Assembly: GCA_007570785.1 (NCBI GenBank)
Contig: ML664199.1
Span: 22,116,748-22,180,747 of the forward strand
Direction of reading: 5' to 3'
DNA length: 64,000 nucleotides
DNA from: Antilocapra americana
Taxonomy: Eukaryota > Chordata > Mammalia > Artiodactyla > Antilocapridae
Positions 11,745-22,960 of the stretch are shown here, piece by piece (positions within the stretch are counted from its first letter, which is position 1; every line of letters begins with the position of its first letter). The notes beneath the pieces were generated by a model. The model searched no databases. It was given only the letters and a program-made list of their open reading frames with translations, and was not told the origin of the DNA. The position numbers and the translations under genes were made by a program.

Positions 11745-12745
11745 ATTAATCCTTTTCTCTGATTTATTAAATCAAATGCATTTACCCATTTTTAGATCTC
11801 TACTTGGTATTTTCTACTTCATTATGCCAATGAAGATCTCTATTATGTCATCTACTTTTGAATATATTAACCAAAAAATTTTAAAGGGTCTTTGTCTAAT
11901 TACAGTAATAACAAGTGGACTACCTCTAGGTATGTTTCTATATTTATAATATTTTTGTAGAGATAGGATTGACATATGAAATCATATTTAAAATGTACTA
12001 TGTGATAAGCTTTGACATCTATCTGCTCCTATAAAACCACTGCCATGACCAAGATAATGAATTATCCATCATTCCCAAGTTTCCTGATGCCCTTTTATAA
12101 TCCTTTATTCTGCCCCTATCCATATATACTGCAATCCCCACAAAACCATTCATCTGATTTCTGTCACTAGGAATTAGTTTTCATTTTAAAGAATCATTTA
12201 GTGTACACTCTTTTTGTCTGATTTTTAAGCTGAGCATAATTATTTTGAGATTAATCTATGTTGTAGCATGTATCAATGGTTCATTTTCTTATTGATCCAT
12301 TGTATGGATATATCACAATTGTTTATCCACTCACCTACTGATGCATATTCAATTTTTAAAACAGTGTTCTCCAGAGAACAGAAATTATTCTTCCTTGTTC
12401 CTATTGTTTTGATTAAGTCCAATTTATCAACTTCTTTTTTTATGGATCATGCTTTTGGTATTCTAAGAAATTTTTTCTACACCATGGTCACAAAGATTTT
12501 CTTCTAGAACTTTTATAGTTTTATGTTTTACATTTCCTATCTATTTGGAGTTAATATTTGCATGTTGTGGGGTATAGATCAAAGCTCTTTTGTCTGCATA
12601 ACCATTTGACTGTCCTTTTCTATAGAATTACCTGTTTACCTTTGTAAAAAACTAGTTATCCATATATGTATATATATATATATACAGACACACACACATA
12701 TGTAGATATATTTCTTGACTATCTATTCTGTTTCATCATCTATTC
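11745..12745 (-). mobile_element. L1M LINE, antisense: 3' UTR and ORF2 end (copy B, first piece)
   Basis: The order starts again at an L1 3' end. The 11935-12345 part matches an L1M 3' UTR in reverse (CTATGTTGTAGCATGTATCA and CATTGTATGGATATATCACA). It is followed by the ORF2 C-terminal wording (GGTCACAAAGATTTTCTTCTAG, shortened, and CATTTCCTATCTATTTGGAG). The first 190 bases are assigned with less certainty. Because 3' sequence follows ORF2 sequence of copy A, this must be a second insertion. A (TA)n(CA)n patch lies at 12664-12701. Confidence 0.8.
12664..12701. repeat. (TA)n(CA)n microsatellite
   Basis: A short alternating TA run is followed by a CA run inside the antisense L1. It is likely length-variable. 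Confidence 0.8.
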
Positions 12746-12935
12746 CCTAACCCCAAGGGTCAGCAAACGGCTCCAAAATCAATTCTGGCACAATGCCTTT
12801 TCGTGTACCTCAGGCTAAGAATGGTTTTTACATTTGAAAATGGTTAGGAAAAAATCAAAAGAATAGTTTTTATGACATGTAAAAATTATGTAAATTTAAA
12901 AACTGATATCTTTAGATGAAAATTAATTGAAACAT
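12746..12935 (+). mobile_element. hAT-type MITE, first half
   Basis: The stretch carries the wording of an abundant mammalian hAT (MER-type) MITE, beginning near GGGTCAGCAAAC and continuing with CTAAGAATGGTTTTTACATTT and AAAAATCAAAAGAATA. The element is cut by a Bov-tA SINE and resumes at 13135. I do not trust my memory for the exact MER number. Confidence 0.75.
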
Positions 12936-13134
12936 GGGCTTCCCTGGTGGCTCAGATGGTAAAGAATCTGCCTGCAATGCAAAAGACCCATGTTCTATCC
13001 TTGGGTCAGGAAGATCCCCTAGAGAAGAGAATGGCCACATAGTATCCTAGCCTGGAGAATTCAAGGGACAGAGGAGCCTGTCAGGCTACAGTCCATGGGG
13101 TCACAGAGAGTCAGACCCAGCTGAATGACTCACA
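12936..13134 (+). mobile_element. Bov-tA SINE
   Basis: Sense Bov-tA: tRNA-derived head (GGGCTTCCCTGGTGGCTCAG), Bov-A body with GAGAATTCAAGGGACAGAGG, and the terminal block near GAGAGTCAGACCCAGCTGAA. It splits a hAT MITE, which itself lies within an L1. Confidence 0.93.
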
Positions 13135-13285
13135 GTTTTATTTTTTTTTTTACTAAGCGAAACACAGCCATACTCATTCCTTTCTCTCGCACATATGACT
13201 GCTTTCATGCTTCAACAGCACAGCAGACTAGCTGTGACAGCGACAGCACAGCCCGCATAACCTAAATAGTAACCGTCTCCTATTC
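13135..13285 (+). mobile_element. hAT-type MITE, second half
   Basis: This resumes the MITE after the SINE: a GTTTTATT start, then AACACAGCCATACTCATTCC, GACTGCTTTCATGCTTCAAC and GCCCGCATAACCTAAATAGT in the expected order. Confidence 0.75.
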
Positions 13286-13605
13286 TGCTTCCCACTACAT
13301 CATGTTGTTTTAAATACTGTAGCTTTATCATATGTTTTCAAATAAGACAGTATTAGTTCTATGATTTTGTTCTTCTTTTTCAAGGTTGTTTGGCTATTCT
13401 AGAACTTTGGAATGTCCATATTAAACTTACAATGTGCATCCCAATTTATATAACAGAAATAAACCCACTGGGACTTCAGTTGTGTTTAAATTGGATTTAT
13501 CAATTAACACTGGGAGACTTCACATCTGACAGAGATTCTTCTGACCTATGAACACTTCTCACTAGGCCTTCTGTTTTTCTTCTCATCAATGGAATTTAGT
13601 GACGG
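13286..13605 (-). mobile_element. L1M LINE, antisense: ORF2 part (copy B, second piece)
   Basis: Copy B resumes after the MITE with TACTGTAGCTTTATCATATG, then TTCTTCTTTTTCAAGGTTGT and GGCTATTCTAGAACTTTGG. It decays into unrecognisable sequence near 13605. Confidence 0.75.
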
Positions 13606-14880
13606 CAATGTAAATTTAGTGACACTAATAATTTTAGTGATAGATGATAACTGGCAATCCCTGTTTTCCCCAATCTTCTAAATTTCATGAAAACCAACAG
13701 CAGATTCTCCCTGACTTCTGTTCGTATCTCTTTCTCGGAAAAAAAGGAATTAAAAATTGGAAGAAAAAAATATTCATTAACACAGCTTGTTTGCAAACTT
13801 TTTGTTTTTCCTTTAACTTCAACCACTAAAGCTAAATTGCATAGAGCTATAAATTTTTTAGCAATAGATATGAACTGTCAAGGCATGAAATGTAAACATA
13901 CTGTTTAAAATGTGGTCCTCCTTCCCTAATGTGGCAAATTATTCTTTTGGATGGAAAATTATGAACCTCATTCAATGTGTTTCCTAATATATCATCAGAG
14001 ACAATCATTTCATGGTTAATGAAGACTTTCCTCCAGTTGCTCAGTCACTGTTTGGAATAAAGTTATGTCTCATATCAATAAATTTTGGTTATAATGGCAA
14101 CTGTTTCCTTCAAAATGGTTTGTTCTCATGATAAGGGGCTTGTTCTCTGTGGGTAATCACTTGCTACCTTCTGTTTCATCTTTGCTATCAAGCAACAATG
14201 GAGGCAAGGAGGTGCCTTATCATTTGGGGATGCTTTATGCAAATCCTCTAAGTCTTCTCTGAAATTCATTTCTCATTTAATCACTGAACAAAGATAGCCT
14301 TAGAGGAAAAGGACTTCTTCCTTGTGGAAGCCAGAGACTGGCCAGGTCAGGATCTGGCTGTCTTATGTACTGACTGTGATGACTGAACCTGTTTGGATTA
14401 ATTCCAAGGTTTGCTCCTTCACCATAGAAGTGACCCTTCTTGAAGGAAATTTTCTTTGACATTCTGCTCAAATTTCCCCCTCACTAACTTTCATTCTATC
14501 ATTTATAATCAGATCTCTTAAAGAAATTCCTCTTCCTTATAGACAGTTTTCAATCTTTCAAACTTCAAAAACTCCATATTCCTCTGAGTAATGACTGGAT
14601 ATTTATCTATCTTCAGATTAGTAATAAAAAAGTTGACAATATTTTACAATTATCAGTACGTTCCTTTCAAAAGCACTTCCTGGTAGCTCAGATTTTAGTT
14701 TGTGGACTCCAGTCTGTTGGCTTCCTTAGGAGATAAGAACCAACTGAAATAGAGAGCTTTGCTGTTTGACCTGGATACCTGCTGCAGTTTTGCAAATAAA
14801 AGAGAAATATTAAAAAAAGAAAAAGATTAATATATTGCTAATATGCTTAGTTTAGACATTCCATCCAATTAAATTGTAGT
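13606..14880. other. Unassigned noncoding stretch
   Basis: No repeat or gene is recognised. Overlapping 60-76 codon frames on both strands near 13600-13900 have low-complexity peptides without family resemblance. Confidence 0.5.
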
Positions 14881-15543
14881 TATCATCCAGGAGCAGCAAT
14901 CCCACTGCTGGGCATACACACCGAGGAAACCAGAAATGAAAGAGACATATGTACCCCAATGTTCATTGCCACACTGTCTACAATAGCCAGGACATGGAAG
15001 CAACCTAAATGTCCATCAGCAGACAAATGGATAAGCAAGCTGTGGTACATATACACAATGGACTATTACACAGCCATTAAAAAGAATACATTTGAATCAA
15101 TTCTACTGAGGTGGATGAAACTGGAGCCTATTATACAGAGTGAAGTAAGCCAGAGGAAAAACAACAATACAGTATACTAATGCATATATATGGAATTTAG
15201 AAAGATGGTAATGATAACCTTGTATGTGAGACAGCAAAAGAGATGCAGATGTACAGAACAGTCTTTTGGACTCTATGGGAGAGGGCAAGAGTGGGATGAT
15301 ATGGGAGAACAGCTTTGAAACATGTAAATTATCATATGTGAAATCAATCGCCAGCCCAGGTTTGACGCTTGATACAGGGTGCTCAGGGCTGGTGCACCGG
15401 GATGACCCAGAGAGATGGAATTGGGAGGGAGGTGGGAGGGAGGTTCTGGAAGGGGAACACATGTATACCAAGGGTGGATTCATGTCAATGTATGGCAAAA
15501 CCAACACAATAATGTAAAGAAAAAACTAAATTAAAAAAAAAAA
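14881..15543 (+). mobile_element. L1-BT-like LINE 3' end (ORF2 end, 3' UTR, poly-A)
   Basis: A 5'-truncated ruminant L1 in the sense direction. It begins in the ORF2 C-terminal region (TGCTGGGCATACACACCGAG, ACAATAGCCAGGACATGGAA), passes GTGAAGTAAGCCAGAGG, and ends with the GC-richer ruminant 3' UTR and an A-rich tail at about 15530-15543. No clear target-site duplication was found. The 134-codon minus frame across it is a shadow. Confidence 0.93.
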
Positions 15544-15596
15544 GAATTATTAAAACTATGCTAGAACTAAGAAAACTAGAATACTACACTCTCATT

Positions 15597-15818
15597 TTAG
15601 ATGACACGGTTGTGTTGTTCAGTCGCTAAGTCATGCTCAACTCTTTGTGACCCCATGAACTCTACCACACCAGGCTTCCCTGTCCTTAACTACCTCTGGG
15701 AGTTTGCTGAAACACATGTCCATTGAGTAGGTGATGCCATCCAGCCATCTCAGCCTCTGTTGCCCCCTTCCCCTCCTGCCTTTAATCTTTCCCAGCATCG
15801 TAGATGATATTAGATGAC
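15597..15818 (-). mobile_element. BovB LINE 3' end fragment, antisense
   Basis: Reverse complement of the last 200 bases of BovB: TTCAGTCGCTAAGTCATGCT at the left and the CTTTCCCAGCATCG block at the right. A 9-base candidate duplication TTAGATGAC lies at 15597-15605 and 15810-15818. It is a severely 5'-truncated insertion. Confidence 0.87.
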
Positions 15819-16029
15819 CAATTTGATAACTTCTTGTCTTCTATCAACTACATAGACATCAGGAATAGAAGATTAAGTTAACAGAAGGGACATTCTCTAT
15901 ATATGTTATTACAGAAATACCTTTTTAAAGTAAGTTGATTGTCCCCACAGCTTACCTCCTCCAGTTTATTCTATCAGATTTGCAGGGGTTTGCCTATTGA
16001 ACTGGGCGGGGATCTGCCTACTTCTATCC

Positions 16030-16215
16030 ATCTATCCTGCTGCCACATTCTAGCCCAAGTGACTTTCATGTCTCATATCTCTCACCTGAACAATTAAAAC
16101 AGCATCCTCACCAGTCTCCTTGTTTCTTCTCTTGCCACCATCCTATTCATAATCCAATCCGATTGTTTTTTTTATTTAAAACCATACATCATATCTCTCT
16201 CCTATTTGAAATGCT
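16030..16215 (+). mobile_element. L2 LINE fragment
   Basis: The order ATCTCTCACCTGAACAATTA, CCTCACCAGTCTCCTTGT, then CCATACATCATATCTCTCTC follows the sense L2 3' region. It is diverged. Confidence 0.55.
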
Positions 16216-16657
16216 ATTAAGCTGCTGCATTAGACCTCTGTCAGTTGAGGCTACATCACTGAAAATCCTCTCTACACTTATGTATTCATAACTATCCACA
16301 TTAGGAGTCCTACCTTACAAAGGTAGAACTGAAAAAAGATTGCATTCCTAGACTCTCTTGCAACCAGGTATTTAATAACTTAAATTCTGCCCACATCTGT
16401 TGAGACATGGTTTGGAGCCCAAGCAATATGAGAAAGAGCTCCACCCAGAGATTGAGCCACTGACAAACACAGCTGGGAGAGTATCTGGTTCTCTGAGAGA
16501 GAACGTGGCAGGATTTCTGGCAGGATTAGATCCAAGCATTGTTGGTGCCAGTGGGGAAAGGAATTTTCACTAGAGCAATCTCCAGTAAGGCTGGGTGTGG
16601 ATCCTGGTGGCATGGCTCTAGAGCCTGACTTCTTAGCCTTCCTAAAGTTCTACAAGC
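16216..16657. other. Unassigned stretch, possibly an old repeat
   Basis: It has slightly higher GC than its surroundings and a texture like an old interspersed repeat (for example the CTCTTGCAACCAGG piece), but I cannot name a family. The 77-codon minus frame (16380-16613) is not recognisable. Confidence 0.35.
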
Positions 16658-16869
16658 AGTGCCGCCTTTCAGTTCAGTCCCTCAGTCGTGTCCAACTCTT
16701 TGTGACCCCATGGACTACAGCATGCCAGACTTCCCTGTCCATCACCAATTCCCAGAGCTTGCTCAAACTCATGTCCATTGAGTCAGTGATGCCATTTAAC
16801 CATCTTGTCCTCCATCATCCCCTTCTCCTCCTGCCTTCAATCTTTCCCAGCATCTAAAGTGCCACCTTT
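16658..16869 (-). mobile_element. BovB LINE 3' end fragment, antisense, with duplication
   Basis: A second antisense BovB tail of about 190 bases (16670-16857), with CAGTCGTGTCCAACTCTTTG at the left and CTTTCCCAGCATCT at the right. The flanks AGTGCCGCCTTT (16658-16669) and AGTGCCACCTTT (16858-16869) form a 12-base target-site duplication with one mismatch. Confidence 0.92.
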
Positions 16870-17761
16870 AGGCCTGGGCAAATGAGACCTCTGTCTCAAG
16901 GTCTGAGTGTCAGGGACCCCCATGTTTTGCAAGATGCCTTTCACTATCATCACAAAAAATTAATATTTAACATCTTAACATTTCAAAATATATGCTCATA
17001 TATTTTTCATGAATGAACTGTAAAATAAACACAAAATATCATAACTTATAATGAATATCATGAGAAAAAATAATCAGTATAATATAAAATACAGCAGCCA
17101 AAAATGCACACCTAAATCCTTTTGTAAAAAAAATGATAGAAAAATAAAAATTTGATAGAAAAATTAAACTTTAGAAAAATGAACTTAACAAAAATAATGC
17201 TCATAAGAAGATCCTCTAAAACCTGTTTAACTTGTTATGGACACAAAACTGATCATAAGTCAAATCTTCACTGTTAAGTGGAAAAAAAAATTTTTGATGG
17301 AAGTAATTTCAATAGCATGAACATTAGAATAGAAATAACTGAAAATGTTTTGGCTGAGTGTTAGAGAAAATGAATCAATGAACTAAATTTTCCAGATGAA
17401 ATAGGTTCCCTAAAACTTTCTCAACAAAATTTACTCAGTGCTGACACAATTCTGATTTGAGTGTGCTTACTCAAAATGGTGGGCTCCTAATGTCCTTAGG
17501 ATCAAAATGGGTGAGTCAGCATGACAGTGTCAGATATCCTATATCAATAACAAGAATGGAGATGGAGGTGAGGTAACTGCTCTTGTTCATAGGAGCCAGA
17601 CTCTGAACCTCATGGCCCTAAAGCAACCCAAACAGTCTCAGAAAGAGGAGGTCCTGACCACTTGGGATAACTTTCATTTTCTTGCAATAGAGACAGACTG
17701 GCTGTGGAAGCACCTGAATAATTCCACCTGCCATTGTTTGCACCTGGGACTATTCATATTT
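16870..17761. other. Unassigned AT-rich stretch
   Basis: No gene or family recognised. The 16930-17400 part is strongly A-rich and could be a decayed LINE, but no landmark is secure. Confidence 0.45.
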
Positions 17762-17870
17762 CCCATCCACAGACTGGACGTCTACCTTGTTCATTATTGT
17801 CTCTCCAACACCAACACTGTGCCTGACACACAGTAGGTGCTGGACAAACACTCACTAAATGGATGTATTA
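17762..17870 (+). mobile_element. L2 LINE 3' terminus
   Basis: Sense L2 tail: CACTGTGCCTGACACACAGT followed by AGGTGCTGGACAAACACTC and ATGGATG. Confidence 0.68.
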
Positions 17871-17929
17871 CAAACCTTGAGCTCAAAAGTATTCTAAAGG
17901 TACAGCTCAACGTACCTCTGAAGAGTGTG

Positions 17930-18160
17930 TGAGAATAAAAGATCTGAATTCAGTTCCTGGTGCTACTGCTTGCTAGCTCTGTGACCCGAGACTAATCATT
18001 TAACCTCTCAATGTCTCAGTTTCTGTAACTATAAAATGAGGATAAAAGATGTAATAATCCTGTAGGTTTGAGAGAAGAAAATAGGAAAATCTATGTGAAG
18101 GGATGATACTTTTAAGTAAGAGCTCACCAAATACTGCCTATTTACATTATTATCAATACC
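17930..18160 (+). mobile_element. MIR SINE
   Basis: Sense MIR with TAGCTCTGTGACCCGAGACT, TTTAACCTCTCAATGTCTCA and AACTATAAAATGAGGATAAA in order. Confidence 0.83.
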
Positions 18161-18530
18161 ATCATCATCTTTGTATAAAACAGACAATAAAAGTCAACTC
18201 GCCAGCCTTTTTAAACACTATTTATGAGACAGAGATAACAGCATCTAAGGGAATAAGTCTTATTTGGCCTAACAATTTATTTACTCAGTGGAAAGTAGTA
18301 ATAGCCTGAGAATATTAAGGGGTCAGTATAGATTCTGCCCAATTCCTTTAAACTTTTGAAATGTCTTTACATGACTGAATGGTGATCACTGGTTTTTAAT
18401 AGTAACAAATGCTATTAGAATTATGCTCACAATTCTAAAGTGCCTGTGAAACCAGTGTCACAGTACAGTTAATAATCTTTAATGTGTTCTAATTATTTAA
18501 AACTGTCATCATTTTCATATGATCAGTGAA
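18161..18530. other. Single-copy noncoding stretch
   Basis: No repeat recognised. It contains several TAAT-type motifs but nothing decisive. Confidence 0.5.
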
Positions 18531-18740
18531 CAGAGTACTTTCCTTAGGACTGGAAGTTCTTGGTTCAGGTTCTAGCCTCTCCACTTACTAGTTGTAACCT
18601 TGGGTAAACCATGCAACTAATTTCTTTGACTATTTTGGCTAATCTATAAAGTAAGGGAAGCAATATCTACCTTAAGAAACTCCTTAGAACTTTATGAAGC
18701 TCAAAGTGAGGTGTATGTAGTGAGTGAGAACTGGGAGGAC
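18531..18740 (+). mobile_element. MIR SINE, diverged
   Basis: Sense MIR core: TTCAGGTTCTAGCCTCTCC, ACTAGTTGTAACCTTGGGTA, and a CTATAAAGTAAGGGAAGCAA block where MIR has 'tgtaaaatggggataat'. Confidence 0.72.
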
Positions 18741-19130
18741 TCAGATATTATTCCTTAAAAGAAGAAATGAGGTCCAATGAGACATGACTTACTAAATGCC
18801 ATACTGCTAACATTTTGAGAGGCTGGATGTTGTGAAAAATACTTCATAAAAAATATATATATACAAATTAAGCCACTATTTTGAGTAACTCCTAACCAAA
18901 CTAAGTACTGAAAAAATTAAAACATAATTTATCTTGCCTTTTTGAAAAAAAAATAAGTTTTTAGTTTGAAAAAGGAAGGGTATTATTCCTGATTTAAAAC
19001 TATGTTGATCAGTGACATATAGGGTGCTCTCAGTGATATTAGACTCTAAATATGATGTTTTAAGATCATGTGCCTAGAGAATAAAACTAGTAAGCATAAT
19101 GATGAAGATAATGCAGTAAGGAGGTTGGCA
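18741..19130. other. Unassigned noncoding stretch
   Basis: AT-rich single-copy sequence with a short ATATAT run near 18852. No gene signal. Confidence 0.5.
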
Positions 19131-19310
19131 ACAGTGCCAAGAACTAAGCTGGGCACTTAAATAGCATTTTGTTTGATTCTGCCAACAAGACTCTCAGGTA
19201 TCTCATTTTATATATGAGAACACAGAGGTTCAGAAAGGTTCAGCAACTTGTCAAAGGTGATACCACTAGAAAATGACATGGCCACCGGCTTGAAGTCCTA
19301 TCTAGGTCAA
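19131..19310 (-). mobile_element. MIR SINE, antisense
   Basis: Antisense MIR: TCTCATTTTATATATGAGAA, CACAGAGGTTCAGAAAGGTT, CAGCAACTTGTCAAAGGTGA and the ACATGGCCACCGGCTTGAA end. Confidence 0.82.
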
Positions 19311-21131
19311 GTGACAGAGTAACTCCTTTTTTTTTATACTTTTATGTACGGTTTGTGGAACACACATGTAGTCCTGATTACTTGAAGCGTGCCTTTTCTT
19401 AGCTATTCCTCCTGTAAGCACATTTTCCTATCAAATATAAGCCAAGCAAGACTATGAGCTCAGCTGATACATCTTTCTTCTACTTTTCTCATTCTCTTCT
19501 TGTAGTTTCACAAAAAAACTATCACTTATTGAACATCAGTTCACAGCAGAGGGGTGTGTTGGGACTATCTGGCCAGAGCTGTGTGGTTGTCTGCAGAAAC
19601 ACCAGCTGCCCTAGCTCCTTGACCTCCCCTGCCTGTGCCCAAGGACAGCCAAAGTGAAGGCGATTGCTTGAAAGAGCAAAATAGAATGAAGGTCGCATCT
19701 GACCTCCTTCAAACCATGTCCTGCCCTACAGCCTGGTACCTGCATATTTGTAAAAGGACATAAAATTCCACTTTCAGGGATTCCCAGATCTAAGTGTTTG
19801 GATGGCAACCCATTCCACTGGGTAAGGACTGCATGTGCGTCATGGGTCTGTCAACATGAAGCCTGGGAGGTGTGTGAGTTCACCCAAACACAGGCTTGTC
19901 TGGTGACCTCTCTAACACTCTGATCGCTGGAGAATTACCATGCCCAGCTTTCCTCTGAAAACCCAAAGTGGGCTCGGTGGACTTTCTCCATATCTGCTAC
20001 ATTCCAGAGTCAGTGGAGCAGCAGCAAAGGTCTTCATTCCCTAGCTCTTTTTTTCTCTATTTTACAGGGTGTTTTGTTTTGGCACAGAAATACTAACCAG
20101 CCCTTTCAAAAGCATACTCTGGGGCTTCAAAAAGTAGAAAGAAGATCAACAAGAGTCTCCATTTCAGTGGCCAAACAGCTGGAGTAGGGGAGACGGAAAA
20201 TGCCATCATGGGAAAGTTGCCCAATGCCATACTTTGGTGTTTCACTGGCAGGGCAAAAGTAAAGTCCAAATGAGAGCACTTTGTTTCCTGCTTTCTCACA
20301 TAGGGACTACTTTTCCAAGTAAAGAAAATGTTGACCAAAGAAAATAAAAGAGAAAGACTGTCTCATTCTTTACCAACACAAAATGTGTAGCATTGTTCTA
20401 ATTGAAGTAATATACTTCCGAGGGTGGAGCAGGGTGTAATAAAGCAACCTATTTTTGTGACTTGGCTTCACCTTTGGGCCTTCTCACATAACCTAGGTGG
20501 ACAGTTTCAACACAGCCAAGAATACTATGGCTTCATTGTTATGCACCCCCCTTTTCCTATCCTCTGATTTTAACCCACACAATGACACTGTGTCTTTCAG
20601 GCCACAGTATAATTATTGTTCGGTGTAAACCAAAAGTTGATAAAGAGAAAAAAATGATGGCTTGGAAAAGTAAGCCTTAATATTGACTGAAAATAGATAT
20701 TTTATGATTTAATGCAGAAAATGAAAAAGTAGGGGGAAAAAATGGTCAGTGCTGAGATTTTATAATATTAAACAGAGCTCAAGGTGAGGGAATTAGAAAA
20801 CCAAAGGCATAAGGAAAAAGATTGGCCAGTTGCCCTATGTAGTAGGAAGAGGATATAAGTTCACAGGACCAGCTATTACTGTTTGCCTCCCAAATTCTCA
20901 GGATCCCAATGACAATTGCAGAAACTACATAGACATTTCCTCCAAGATATCAAAACCTACAACAGCCTTCTCAGCGCTATGCAAGTAATATTTGCTTAAC
21001 TGTCAGCGATGTCCATCACTGTCCTCAGGATAGGGTGTTCTTTCCATAGAAACCCTGGTGTGAACAGTGATGGAAGGGGTGCCAGATGTCACGTCGGGTC
21101 CTTGGAAGAAAATCCCTCTTTCAGCGAACTT
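19311..21131. other. Single-copy noncoding stretch
   Basis: About 1.8 kb without a recognised repeat or exon. Short frames of 60-81 codons (19454-19657, 19611-19808, 20093-20338) overlap on opposite strands and show no family features. Confidence 0.5.
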
Positions 21132-21568
21132 AAGATGCTCAAAAAGAACTGGAACTGGAGCCTATTATCCAGAGTGAAGTAAGCCAGAAGGAAAAACAAC
21201 AATACAGTATACTAACACATATATATGGAATTTAGAAAGATGGTAATGAGAACCCTGCATGCGAGACAGCAAAAGAAACGCAGATGTATAGAACAGACTC
21301 GTGGACTCTATGGAAGAGGGTAAGGGTGGGATGATATGGGAGAATGGCATTGAAACATGTTAATTATCATATGTGAAATCAATCGCCAGCCCAGGGTTGA
21401 TGCTCGTGGCTGGTGCACCGAGATGACCCAGGGGGAGGGAATCGGGAGGGAGGAGAGTGGGGGGTTCTGGAGGGGAAGCATATGTAAACCCATGGCGGAT
21501 TCATTGTATGGCAAAACCAACACAATAAGTAAAGAAAATTTAAAAAAAAAAAAAAGATGCTCAAAAAG
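21132..21568 (+). mobile_element. L1-BT-like LINE, 5'-truncated, with target-site duplication
   Basis: A 407-base insert (21147-21553) holds the very end of L1 ORF2 (GAAGTAAGCCAGAAGG), the ruminant-type 3' UTR and a terminal A13 run. The 15-base duplication AAGATGCTCAAAAAG flanks it exactly at 21132-21146 and 21554-21568. This is a textbook 5'-truncated L1 insertion. The perfect duplication and intact tail suggest a fairly recent event. It is closely similar over its length to the 3' half of the L1-BT at 14881-15543. Confidence 0.97.
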
Positions 21569-22696
21569 TCAAAAATTCTTCCTCTTTTCTTTTTTGGATA
21601 CACACAAGGAATATTTATAAGTTTTTACTCTTCACCTGCTACTGTTAATAAGTAGGAATACCAGTATGGAAGCAACAGATTCTCTTCTGCACTTCTCAAT
21701 TGCTTACAGTTTCTCCTAAATGCTGTCTACAGTACAGTTCAGTGGAAATTATTTTGTTCCTCCTTTTGGGTCCCCTTTATGAGGAACCTGGGGAAAATTT
21801 CTCTTTTCTTGATATGGGAACCAAGAATAGCTGTACTTCTGAACAATTGGTTTGCAGACATATTATGGACACTTTAAAGCATGTGATTGACCAGCTTCCC
21901 CTTTCTTCTGATGCTTAGGGACAAACGCTGGTCCACCAAATGCCAGGGGAAAAAAAGTGATTATGGCTTCAGTTTTCTGAATCTTGTATCAGGACTATTT
22001 TATTGCCCTTTATTTCCCTTCTTTTTCTCCTTTCTCTGTCTTTTAAAATGCGCCTTGTTATGTTATTTTGTGTGTCTATACAAACAGACTTTAGTTTCTA
22101 GGACATACCGGGGTCTGAAAAAATAGACAGTTCTTTCCCCAAACTCTATTTCAATAGTATCTCATCACAAAGGAATTATTTATCTTTAAGGGGTGAAAGC
22201 AGAAATAACCAAGTGACAAGGAGAATATACAGAACACACTTCCAGCAGCTGTGCATGAAGACATGGAACAGCAAATGTCAGGAAACCATGAAGTAGCCAC
22301 ATCATCACATCCTACCTAGTAGAGCCAGGGCCCATTTGGGGGAAGCATTCTGATGTTTCACAGATTTTAAAATTGATTAAGTAAACCTTAAGTCCTAAAT
22401 TTTTCAAGGTGCTCATCTACTCAATGCAGCTTGTTTTACTCACTGACTATTCCCAGCCTCTATGGCCAGGAAAATCATTAGTACAGAAGGTACAGCTAAG
22501 TCTGAGAAACATATAAAGAATCAGATTTTGTACCTGAGGATTAAATTGAATTTTGGGAGCTTTTTCCATCTTTTATTTAAATTGATTTTTCTTAGTGGAT
22601 TACAGAAGCCCAGATAAACAACACTGTAAAAATAATTTTTAAAAGACTTCATAATAAAGAATAATTAATACAAAAAATAAGAATTATAAAATTTTC
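21569..22696. other. Single-copy noncoding stretch
   Basis: No repeat or gene recognised. Short plus frames (21700-21918, 21887-22126) have no family features. Confidence 0.5.
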
Positions 22697-22745
22697 AAAA
22701 TGTTTATTCATTCACCAAATATTTATTGAACACCTATATGAACTA
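22697..22745 (-). mobile_element. L2 LINE 3' terminus, antisense (first piece)
   Basis: TTATTCATTCACCAAATATT followed by ATTGAACACCTATATGAA is the antisense L2 terminus. It is cut by a BovB insertion and continues from about 22960. Confidence 0.72.
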
Positions 22746-22960
22746 CCTTTATTGGAAAAGATCCTACTGCTGGGAAAGATTGAAGGCCAAAGGAAAAGGG
22801 GACAGTGGAGAATAAGTTGGTTAGATAACATCACCAACCCAATGGACATGAATTTAAGGAAACTCCAGGAGATAGTGAAAGACAGGGAAACCTGGTGTGC
22901 TGTAGTCTCTGGGGTTGCAGTCGGATGTGACTGAGTGACTAAACAGGAGCATATGAGCTA
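22736..22960 (+). mobile_element. BovB LINE 3' end with target-site duplication
   Basis: Sense BovB tail (22746-22950): CTACTGCTGGGAAAGATTGA, GAATAAGTTGGTTAGATAAC and ATGTGACTGAGTGACTAAAC. The flanks ATATGAACTA (22736-22745) and ATATGAGCTA (22951-22960) match at 9 of 10 positions. It splits an antisense L2. Confidence 0.9.

Noticed and set aside
12936..13134. Genuine tRNA gene
   Set aside because: The tRNA-like head lacks a foldable cloverleaf and continues straight into a Bov-A body, as in all Bov-tA SINEs.
14881..15560. Target-site duplication around the first L1-BT
   Set aside because: No shared word longer than about 5 bases was found at both ends.
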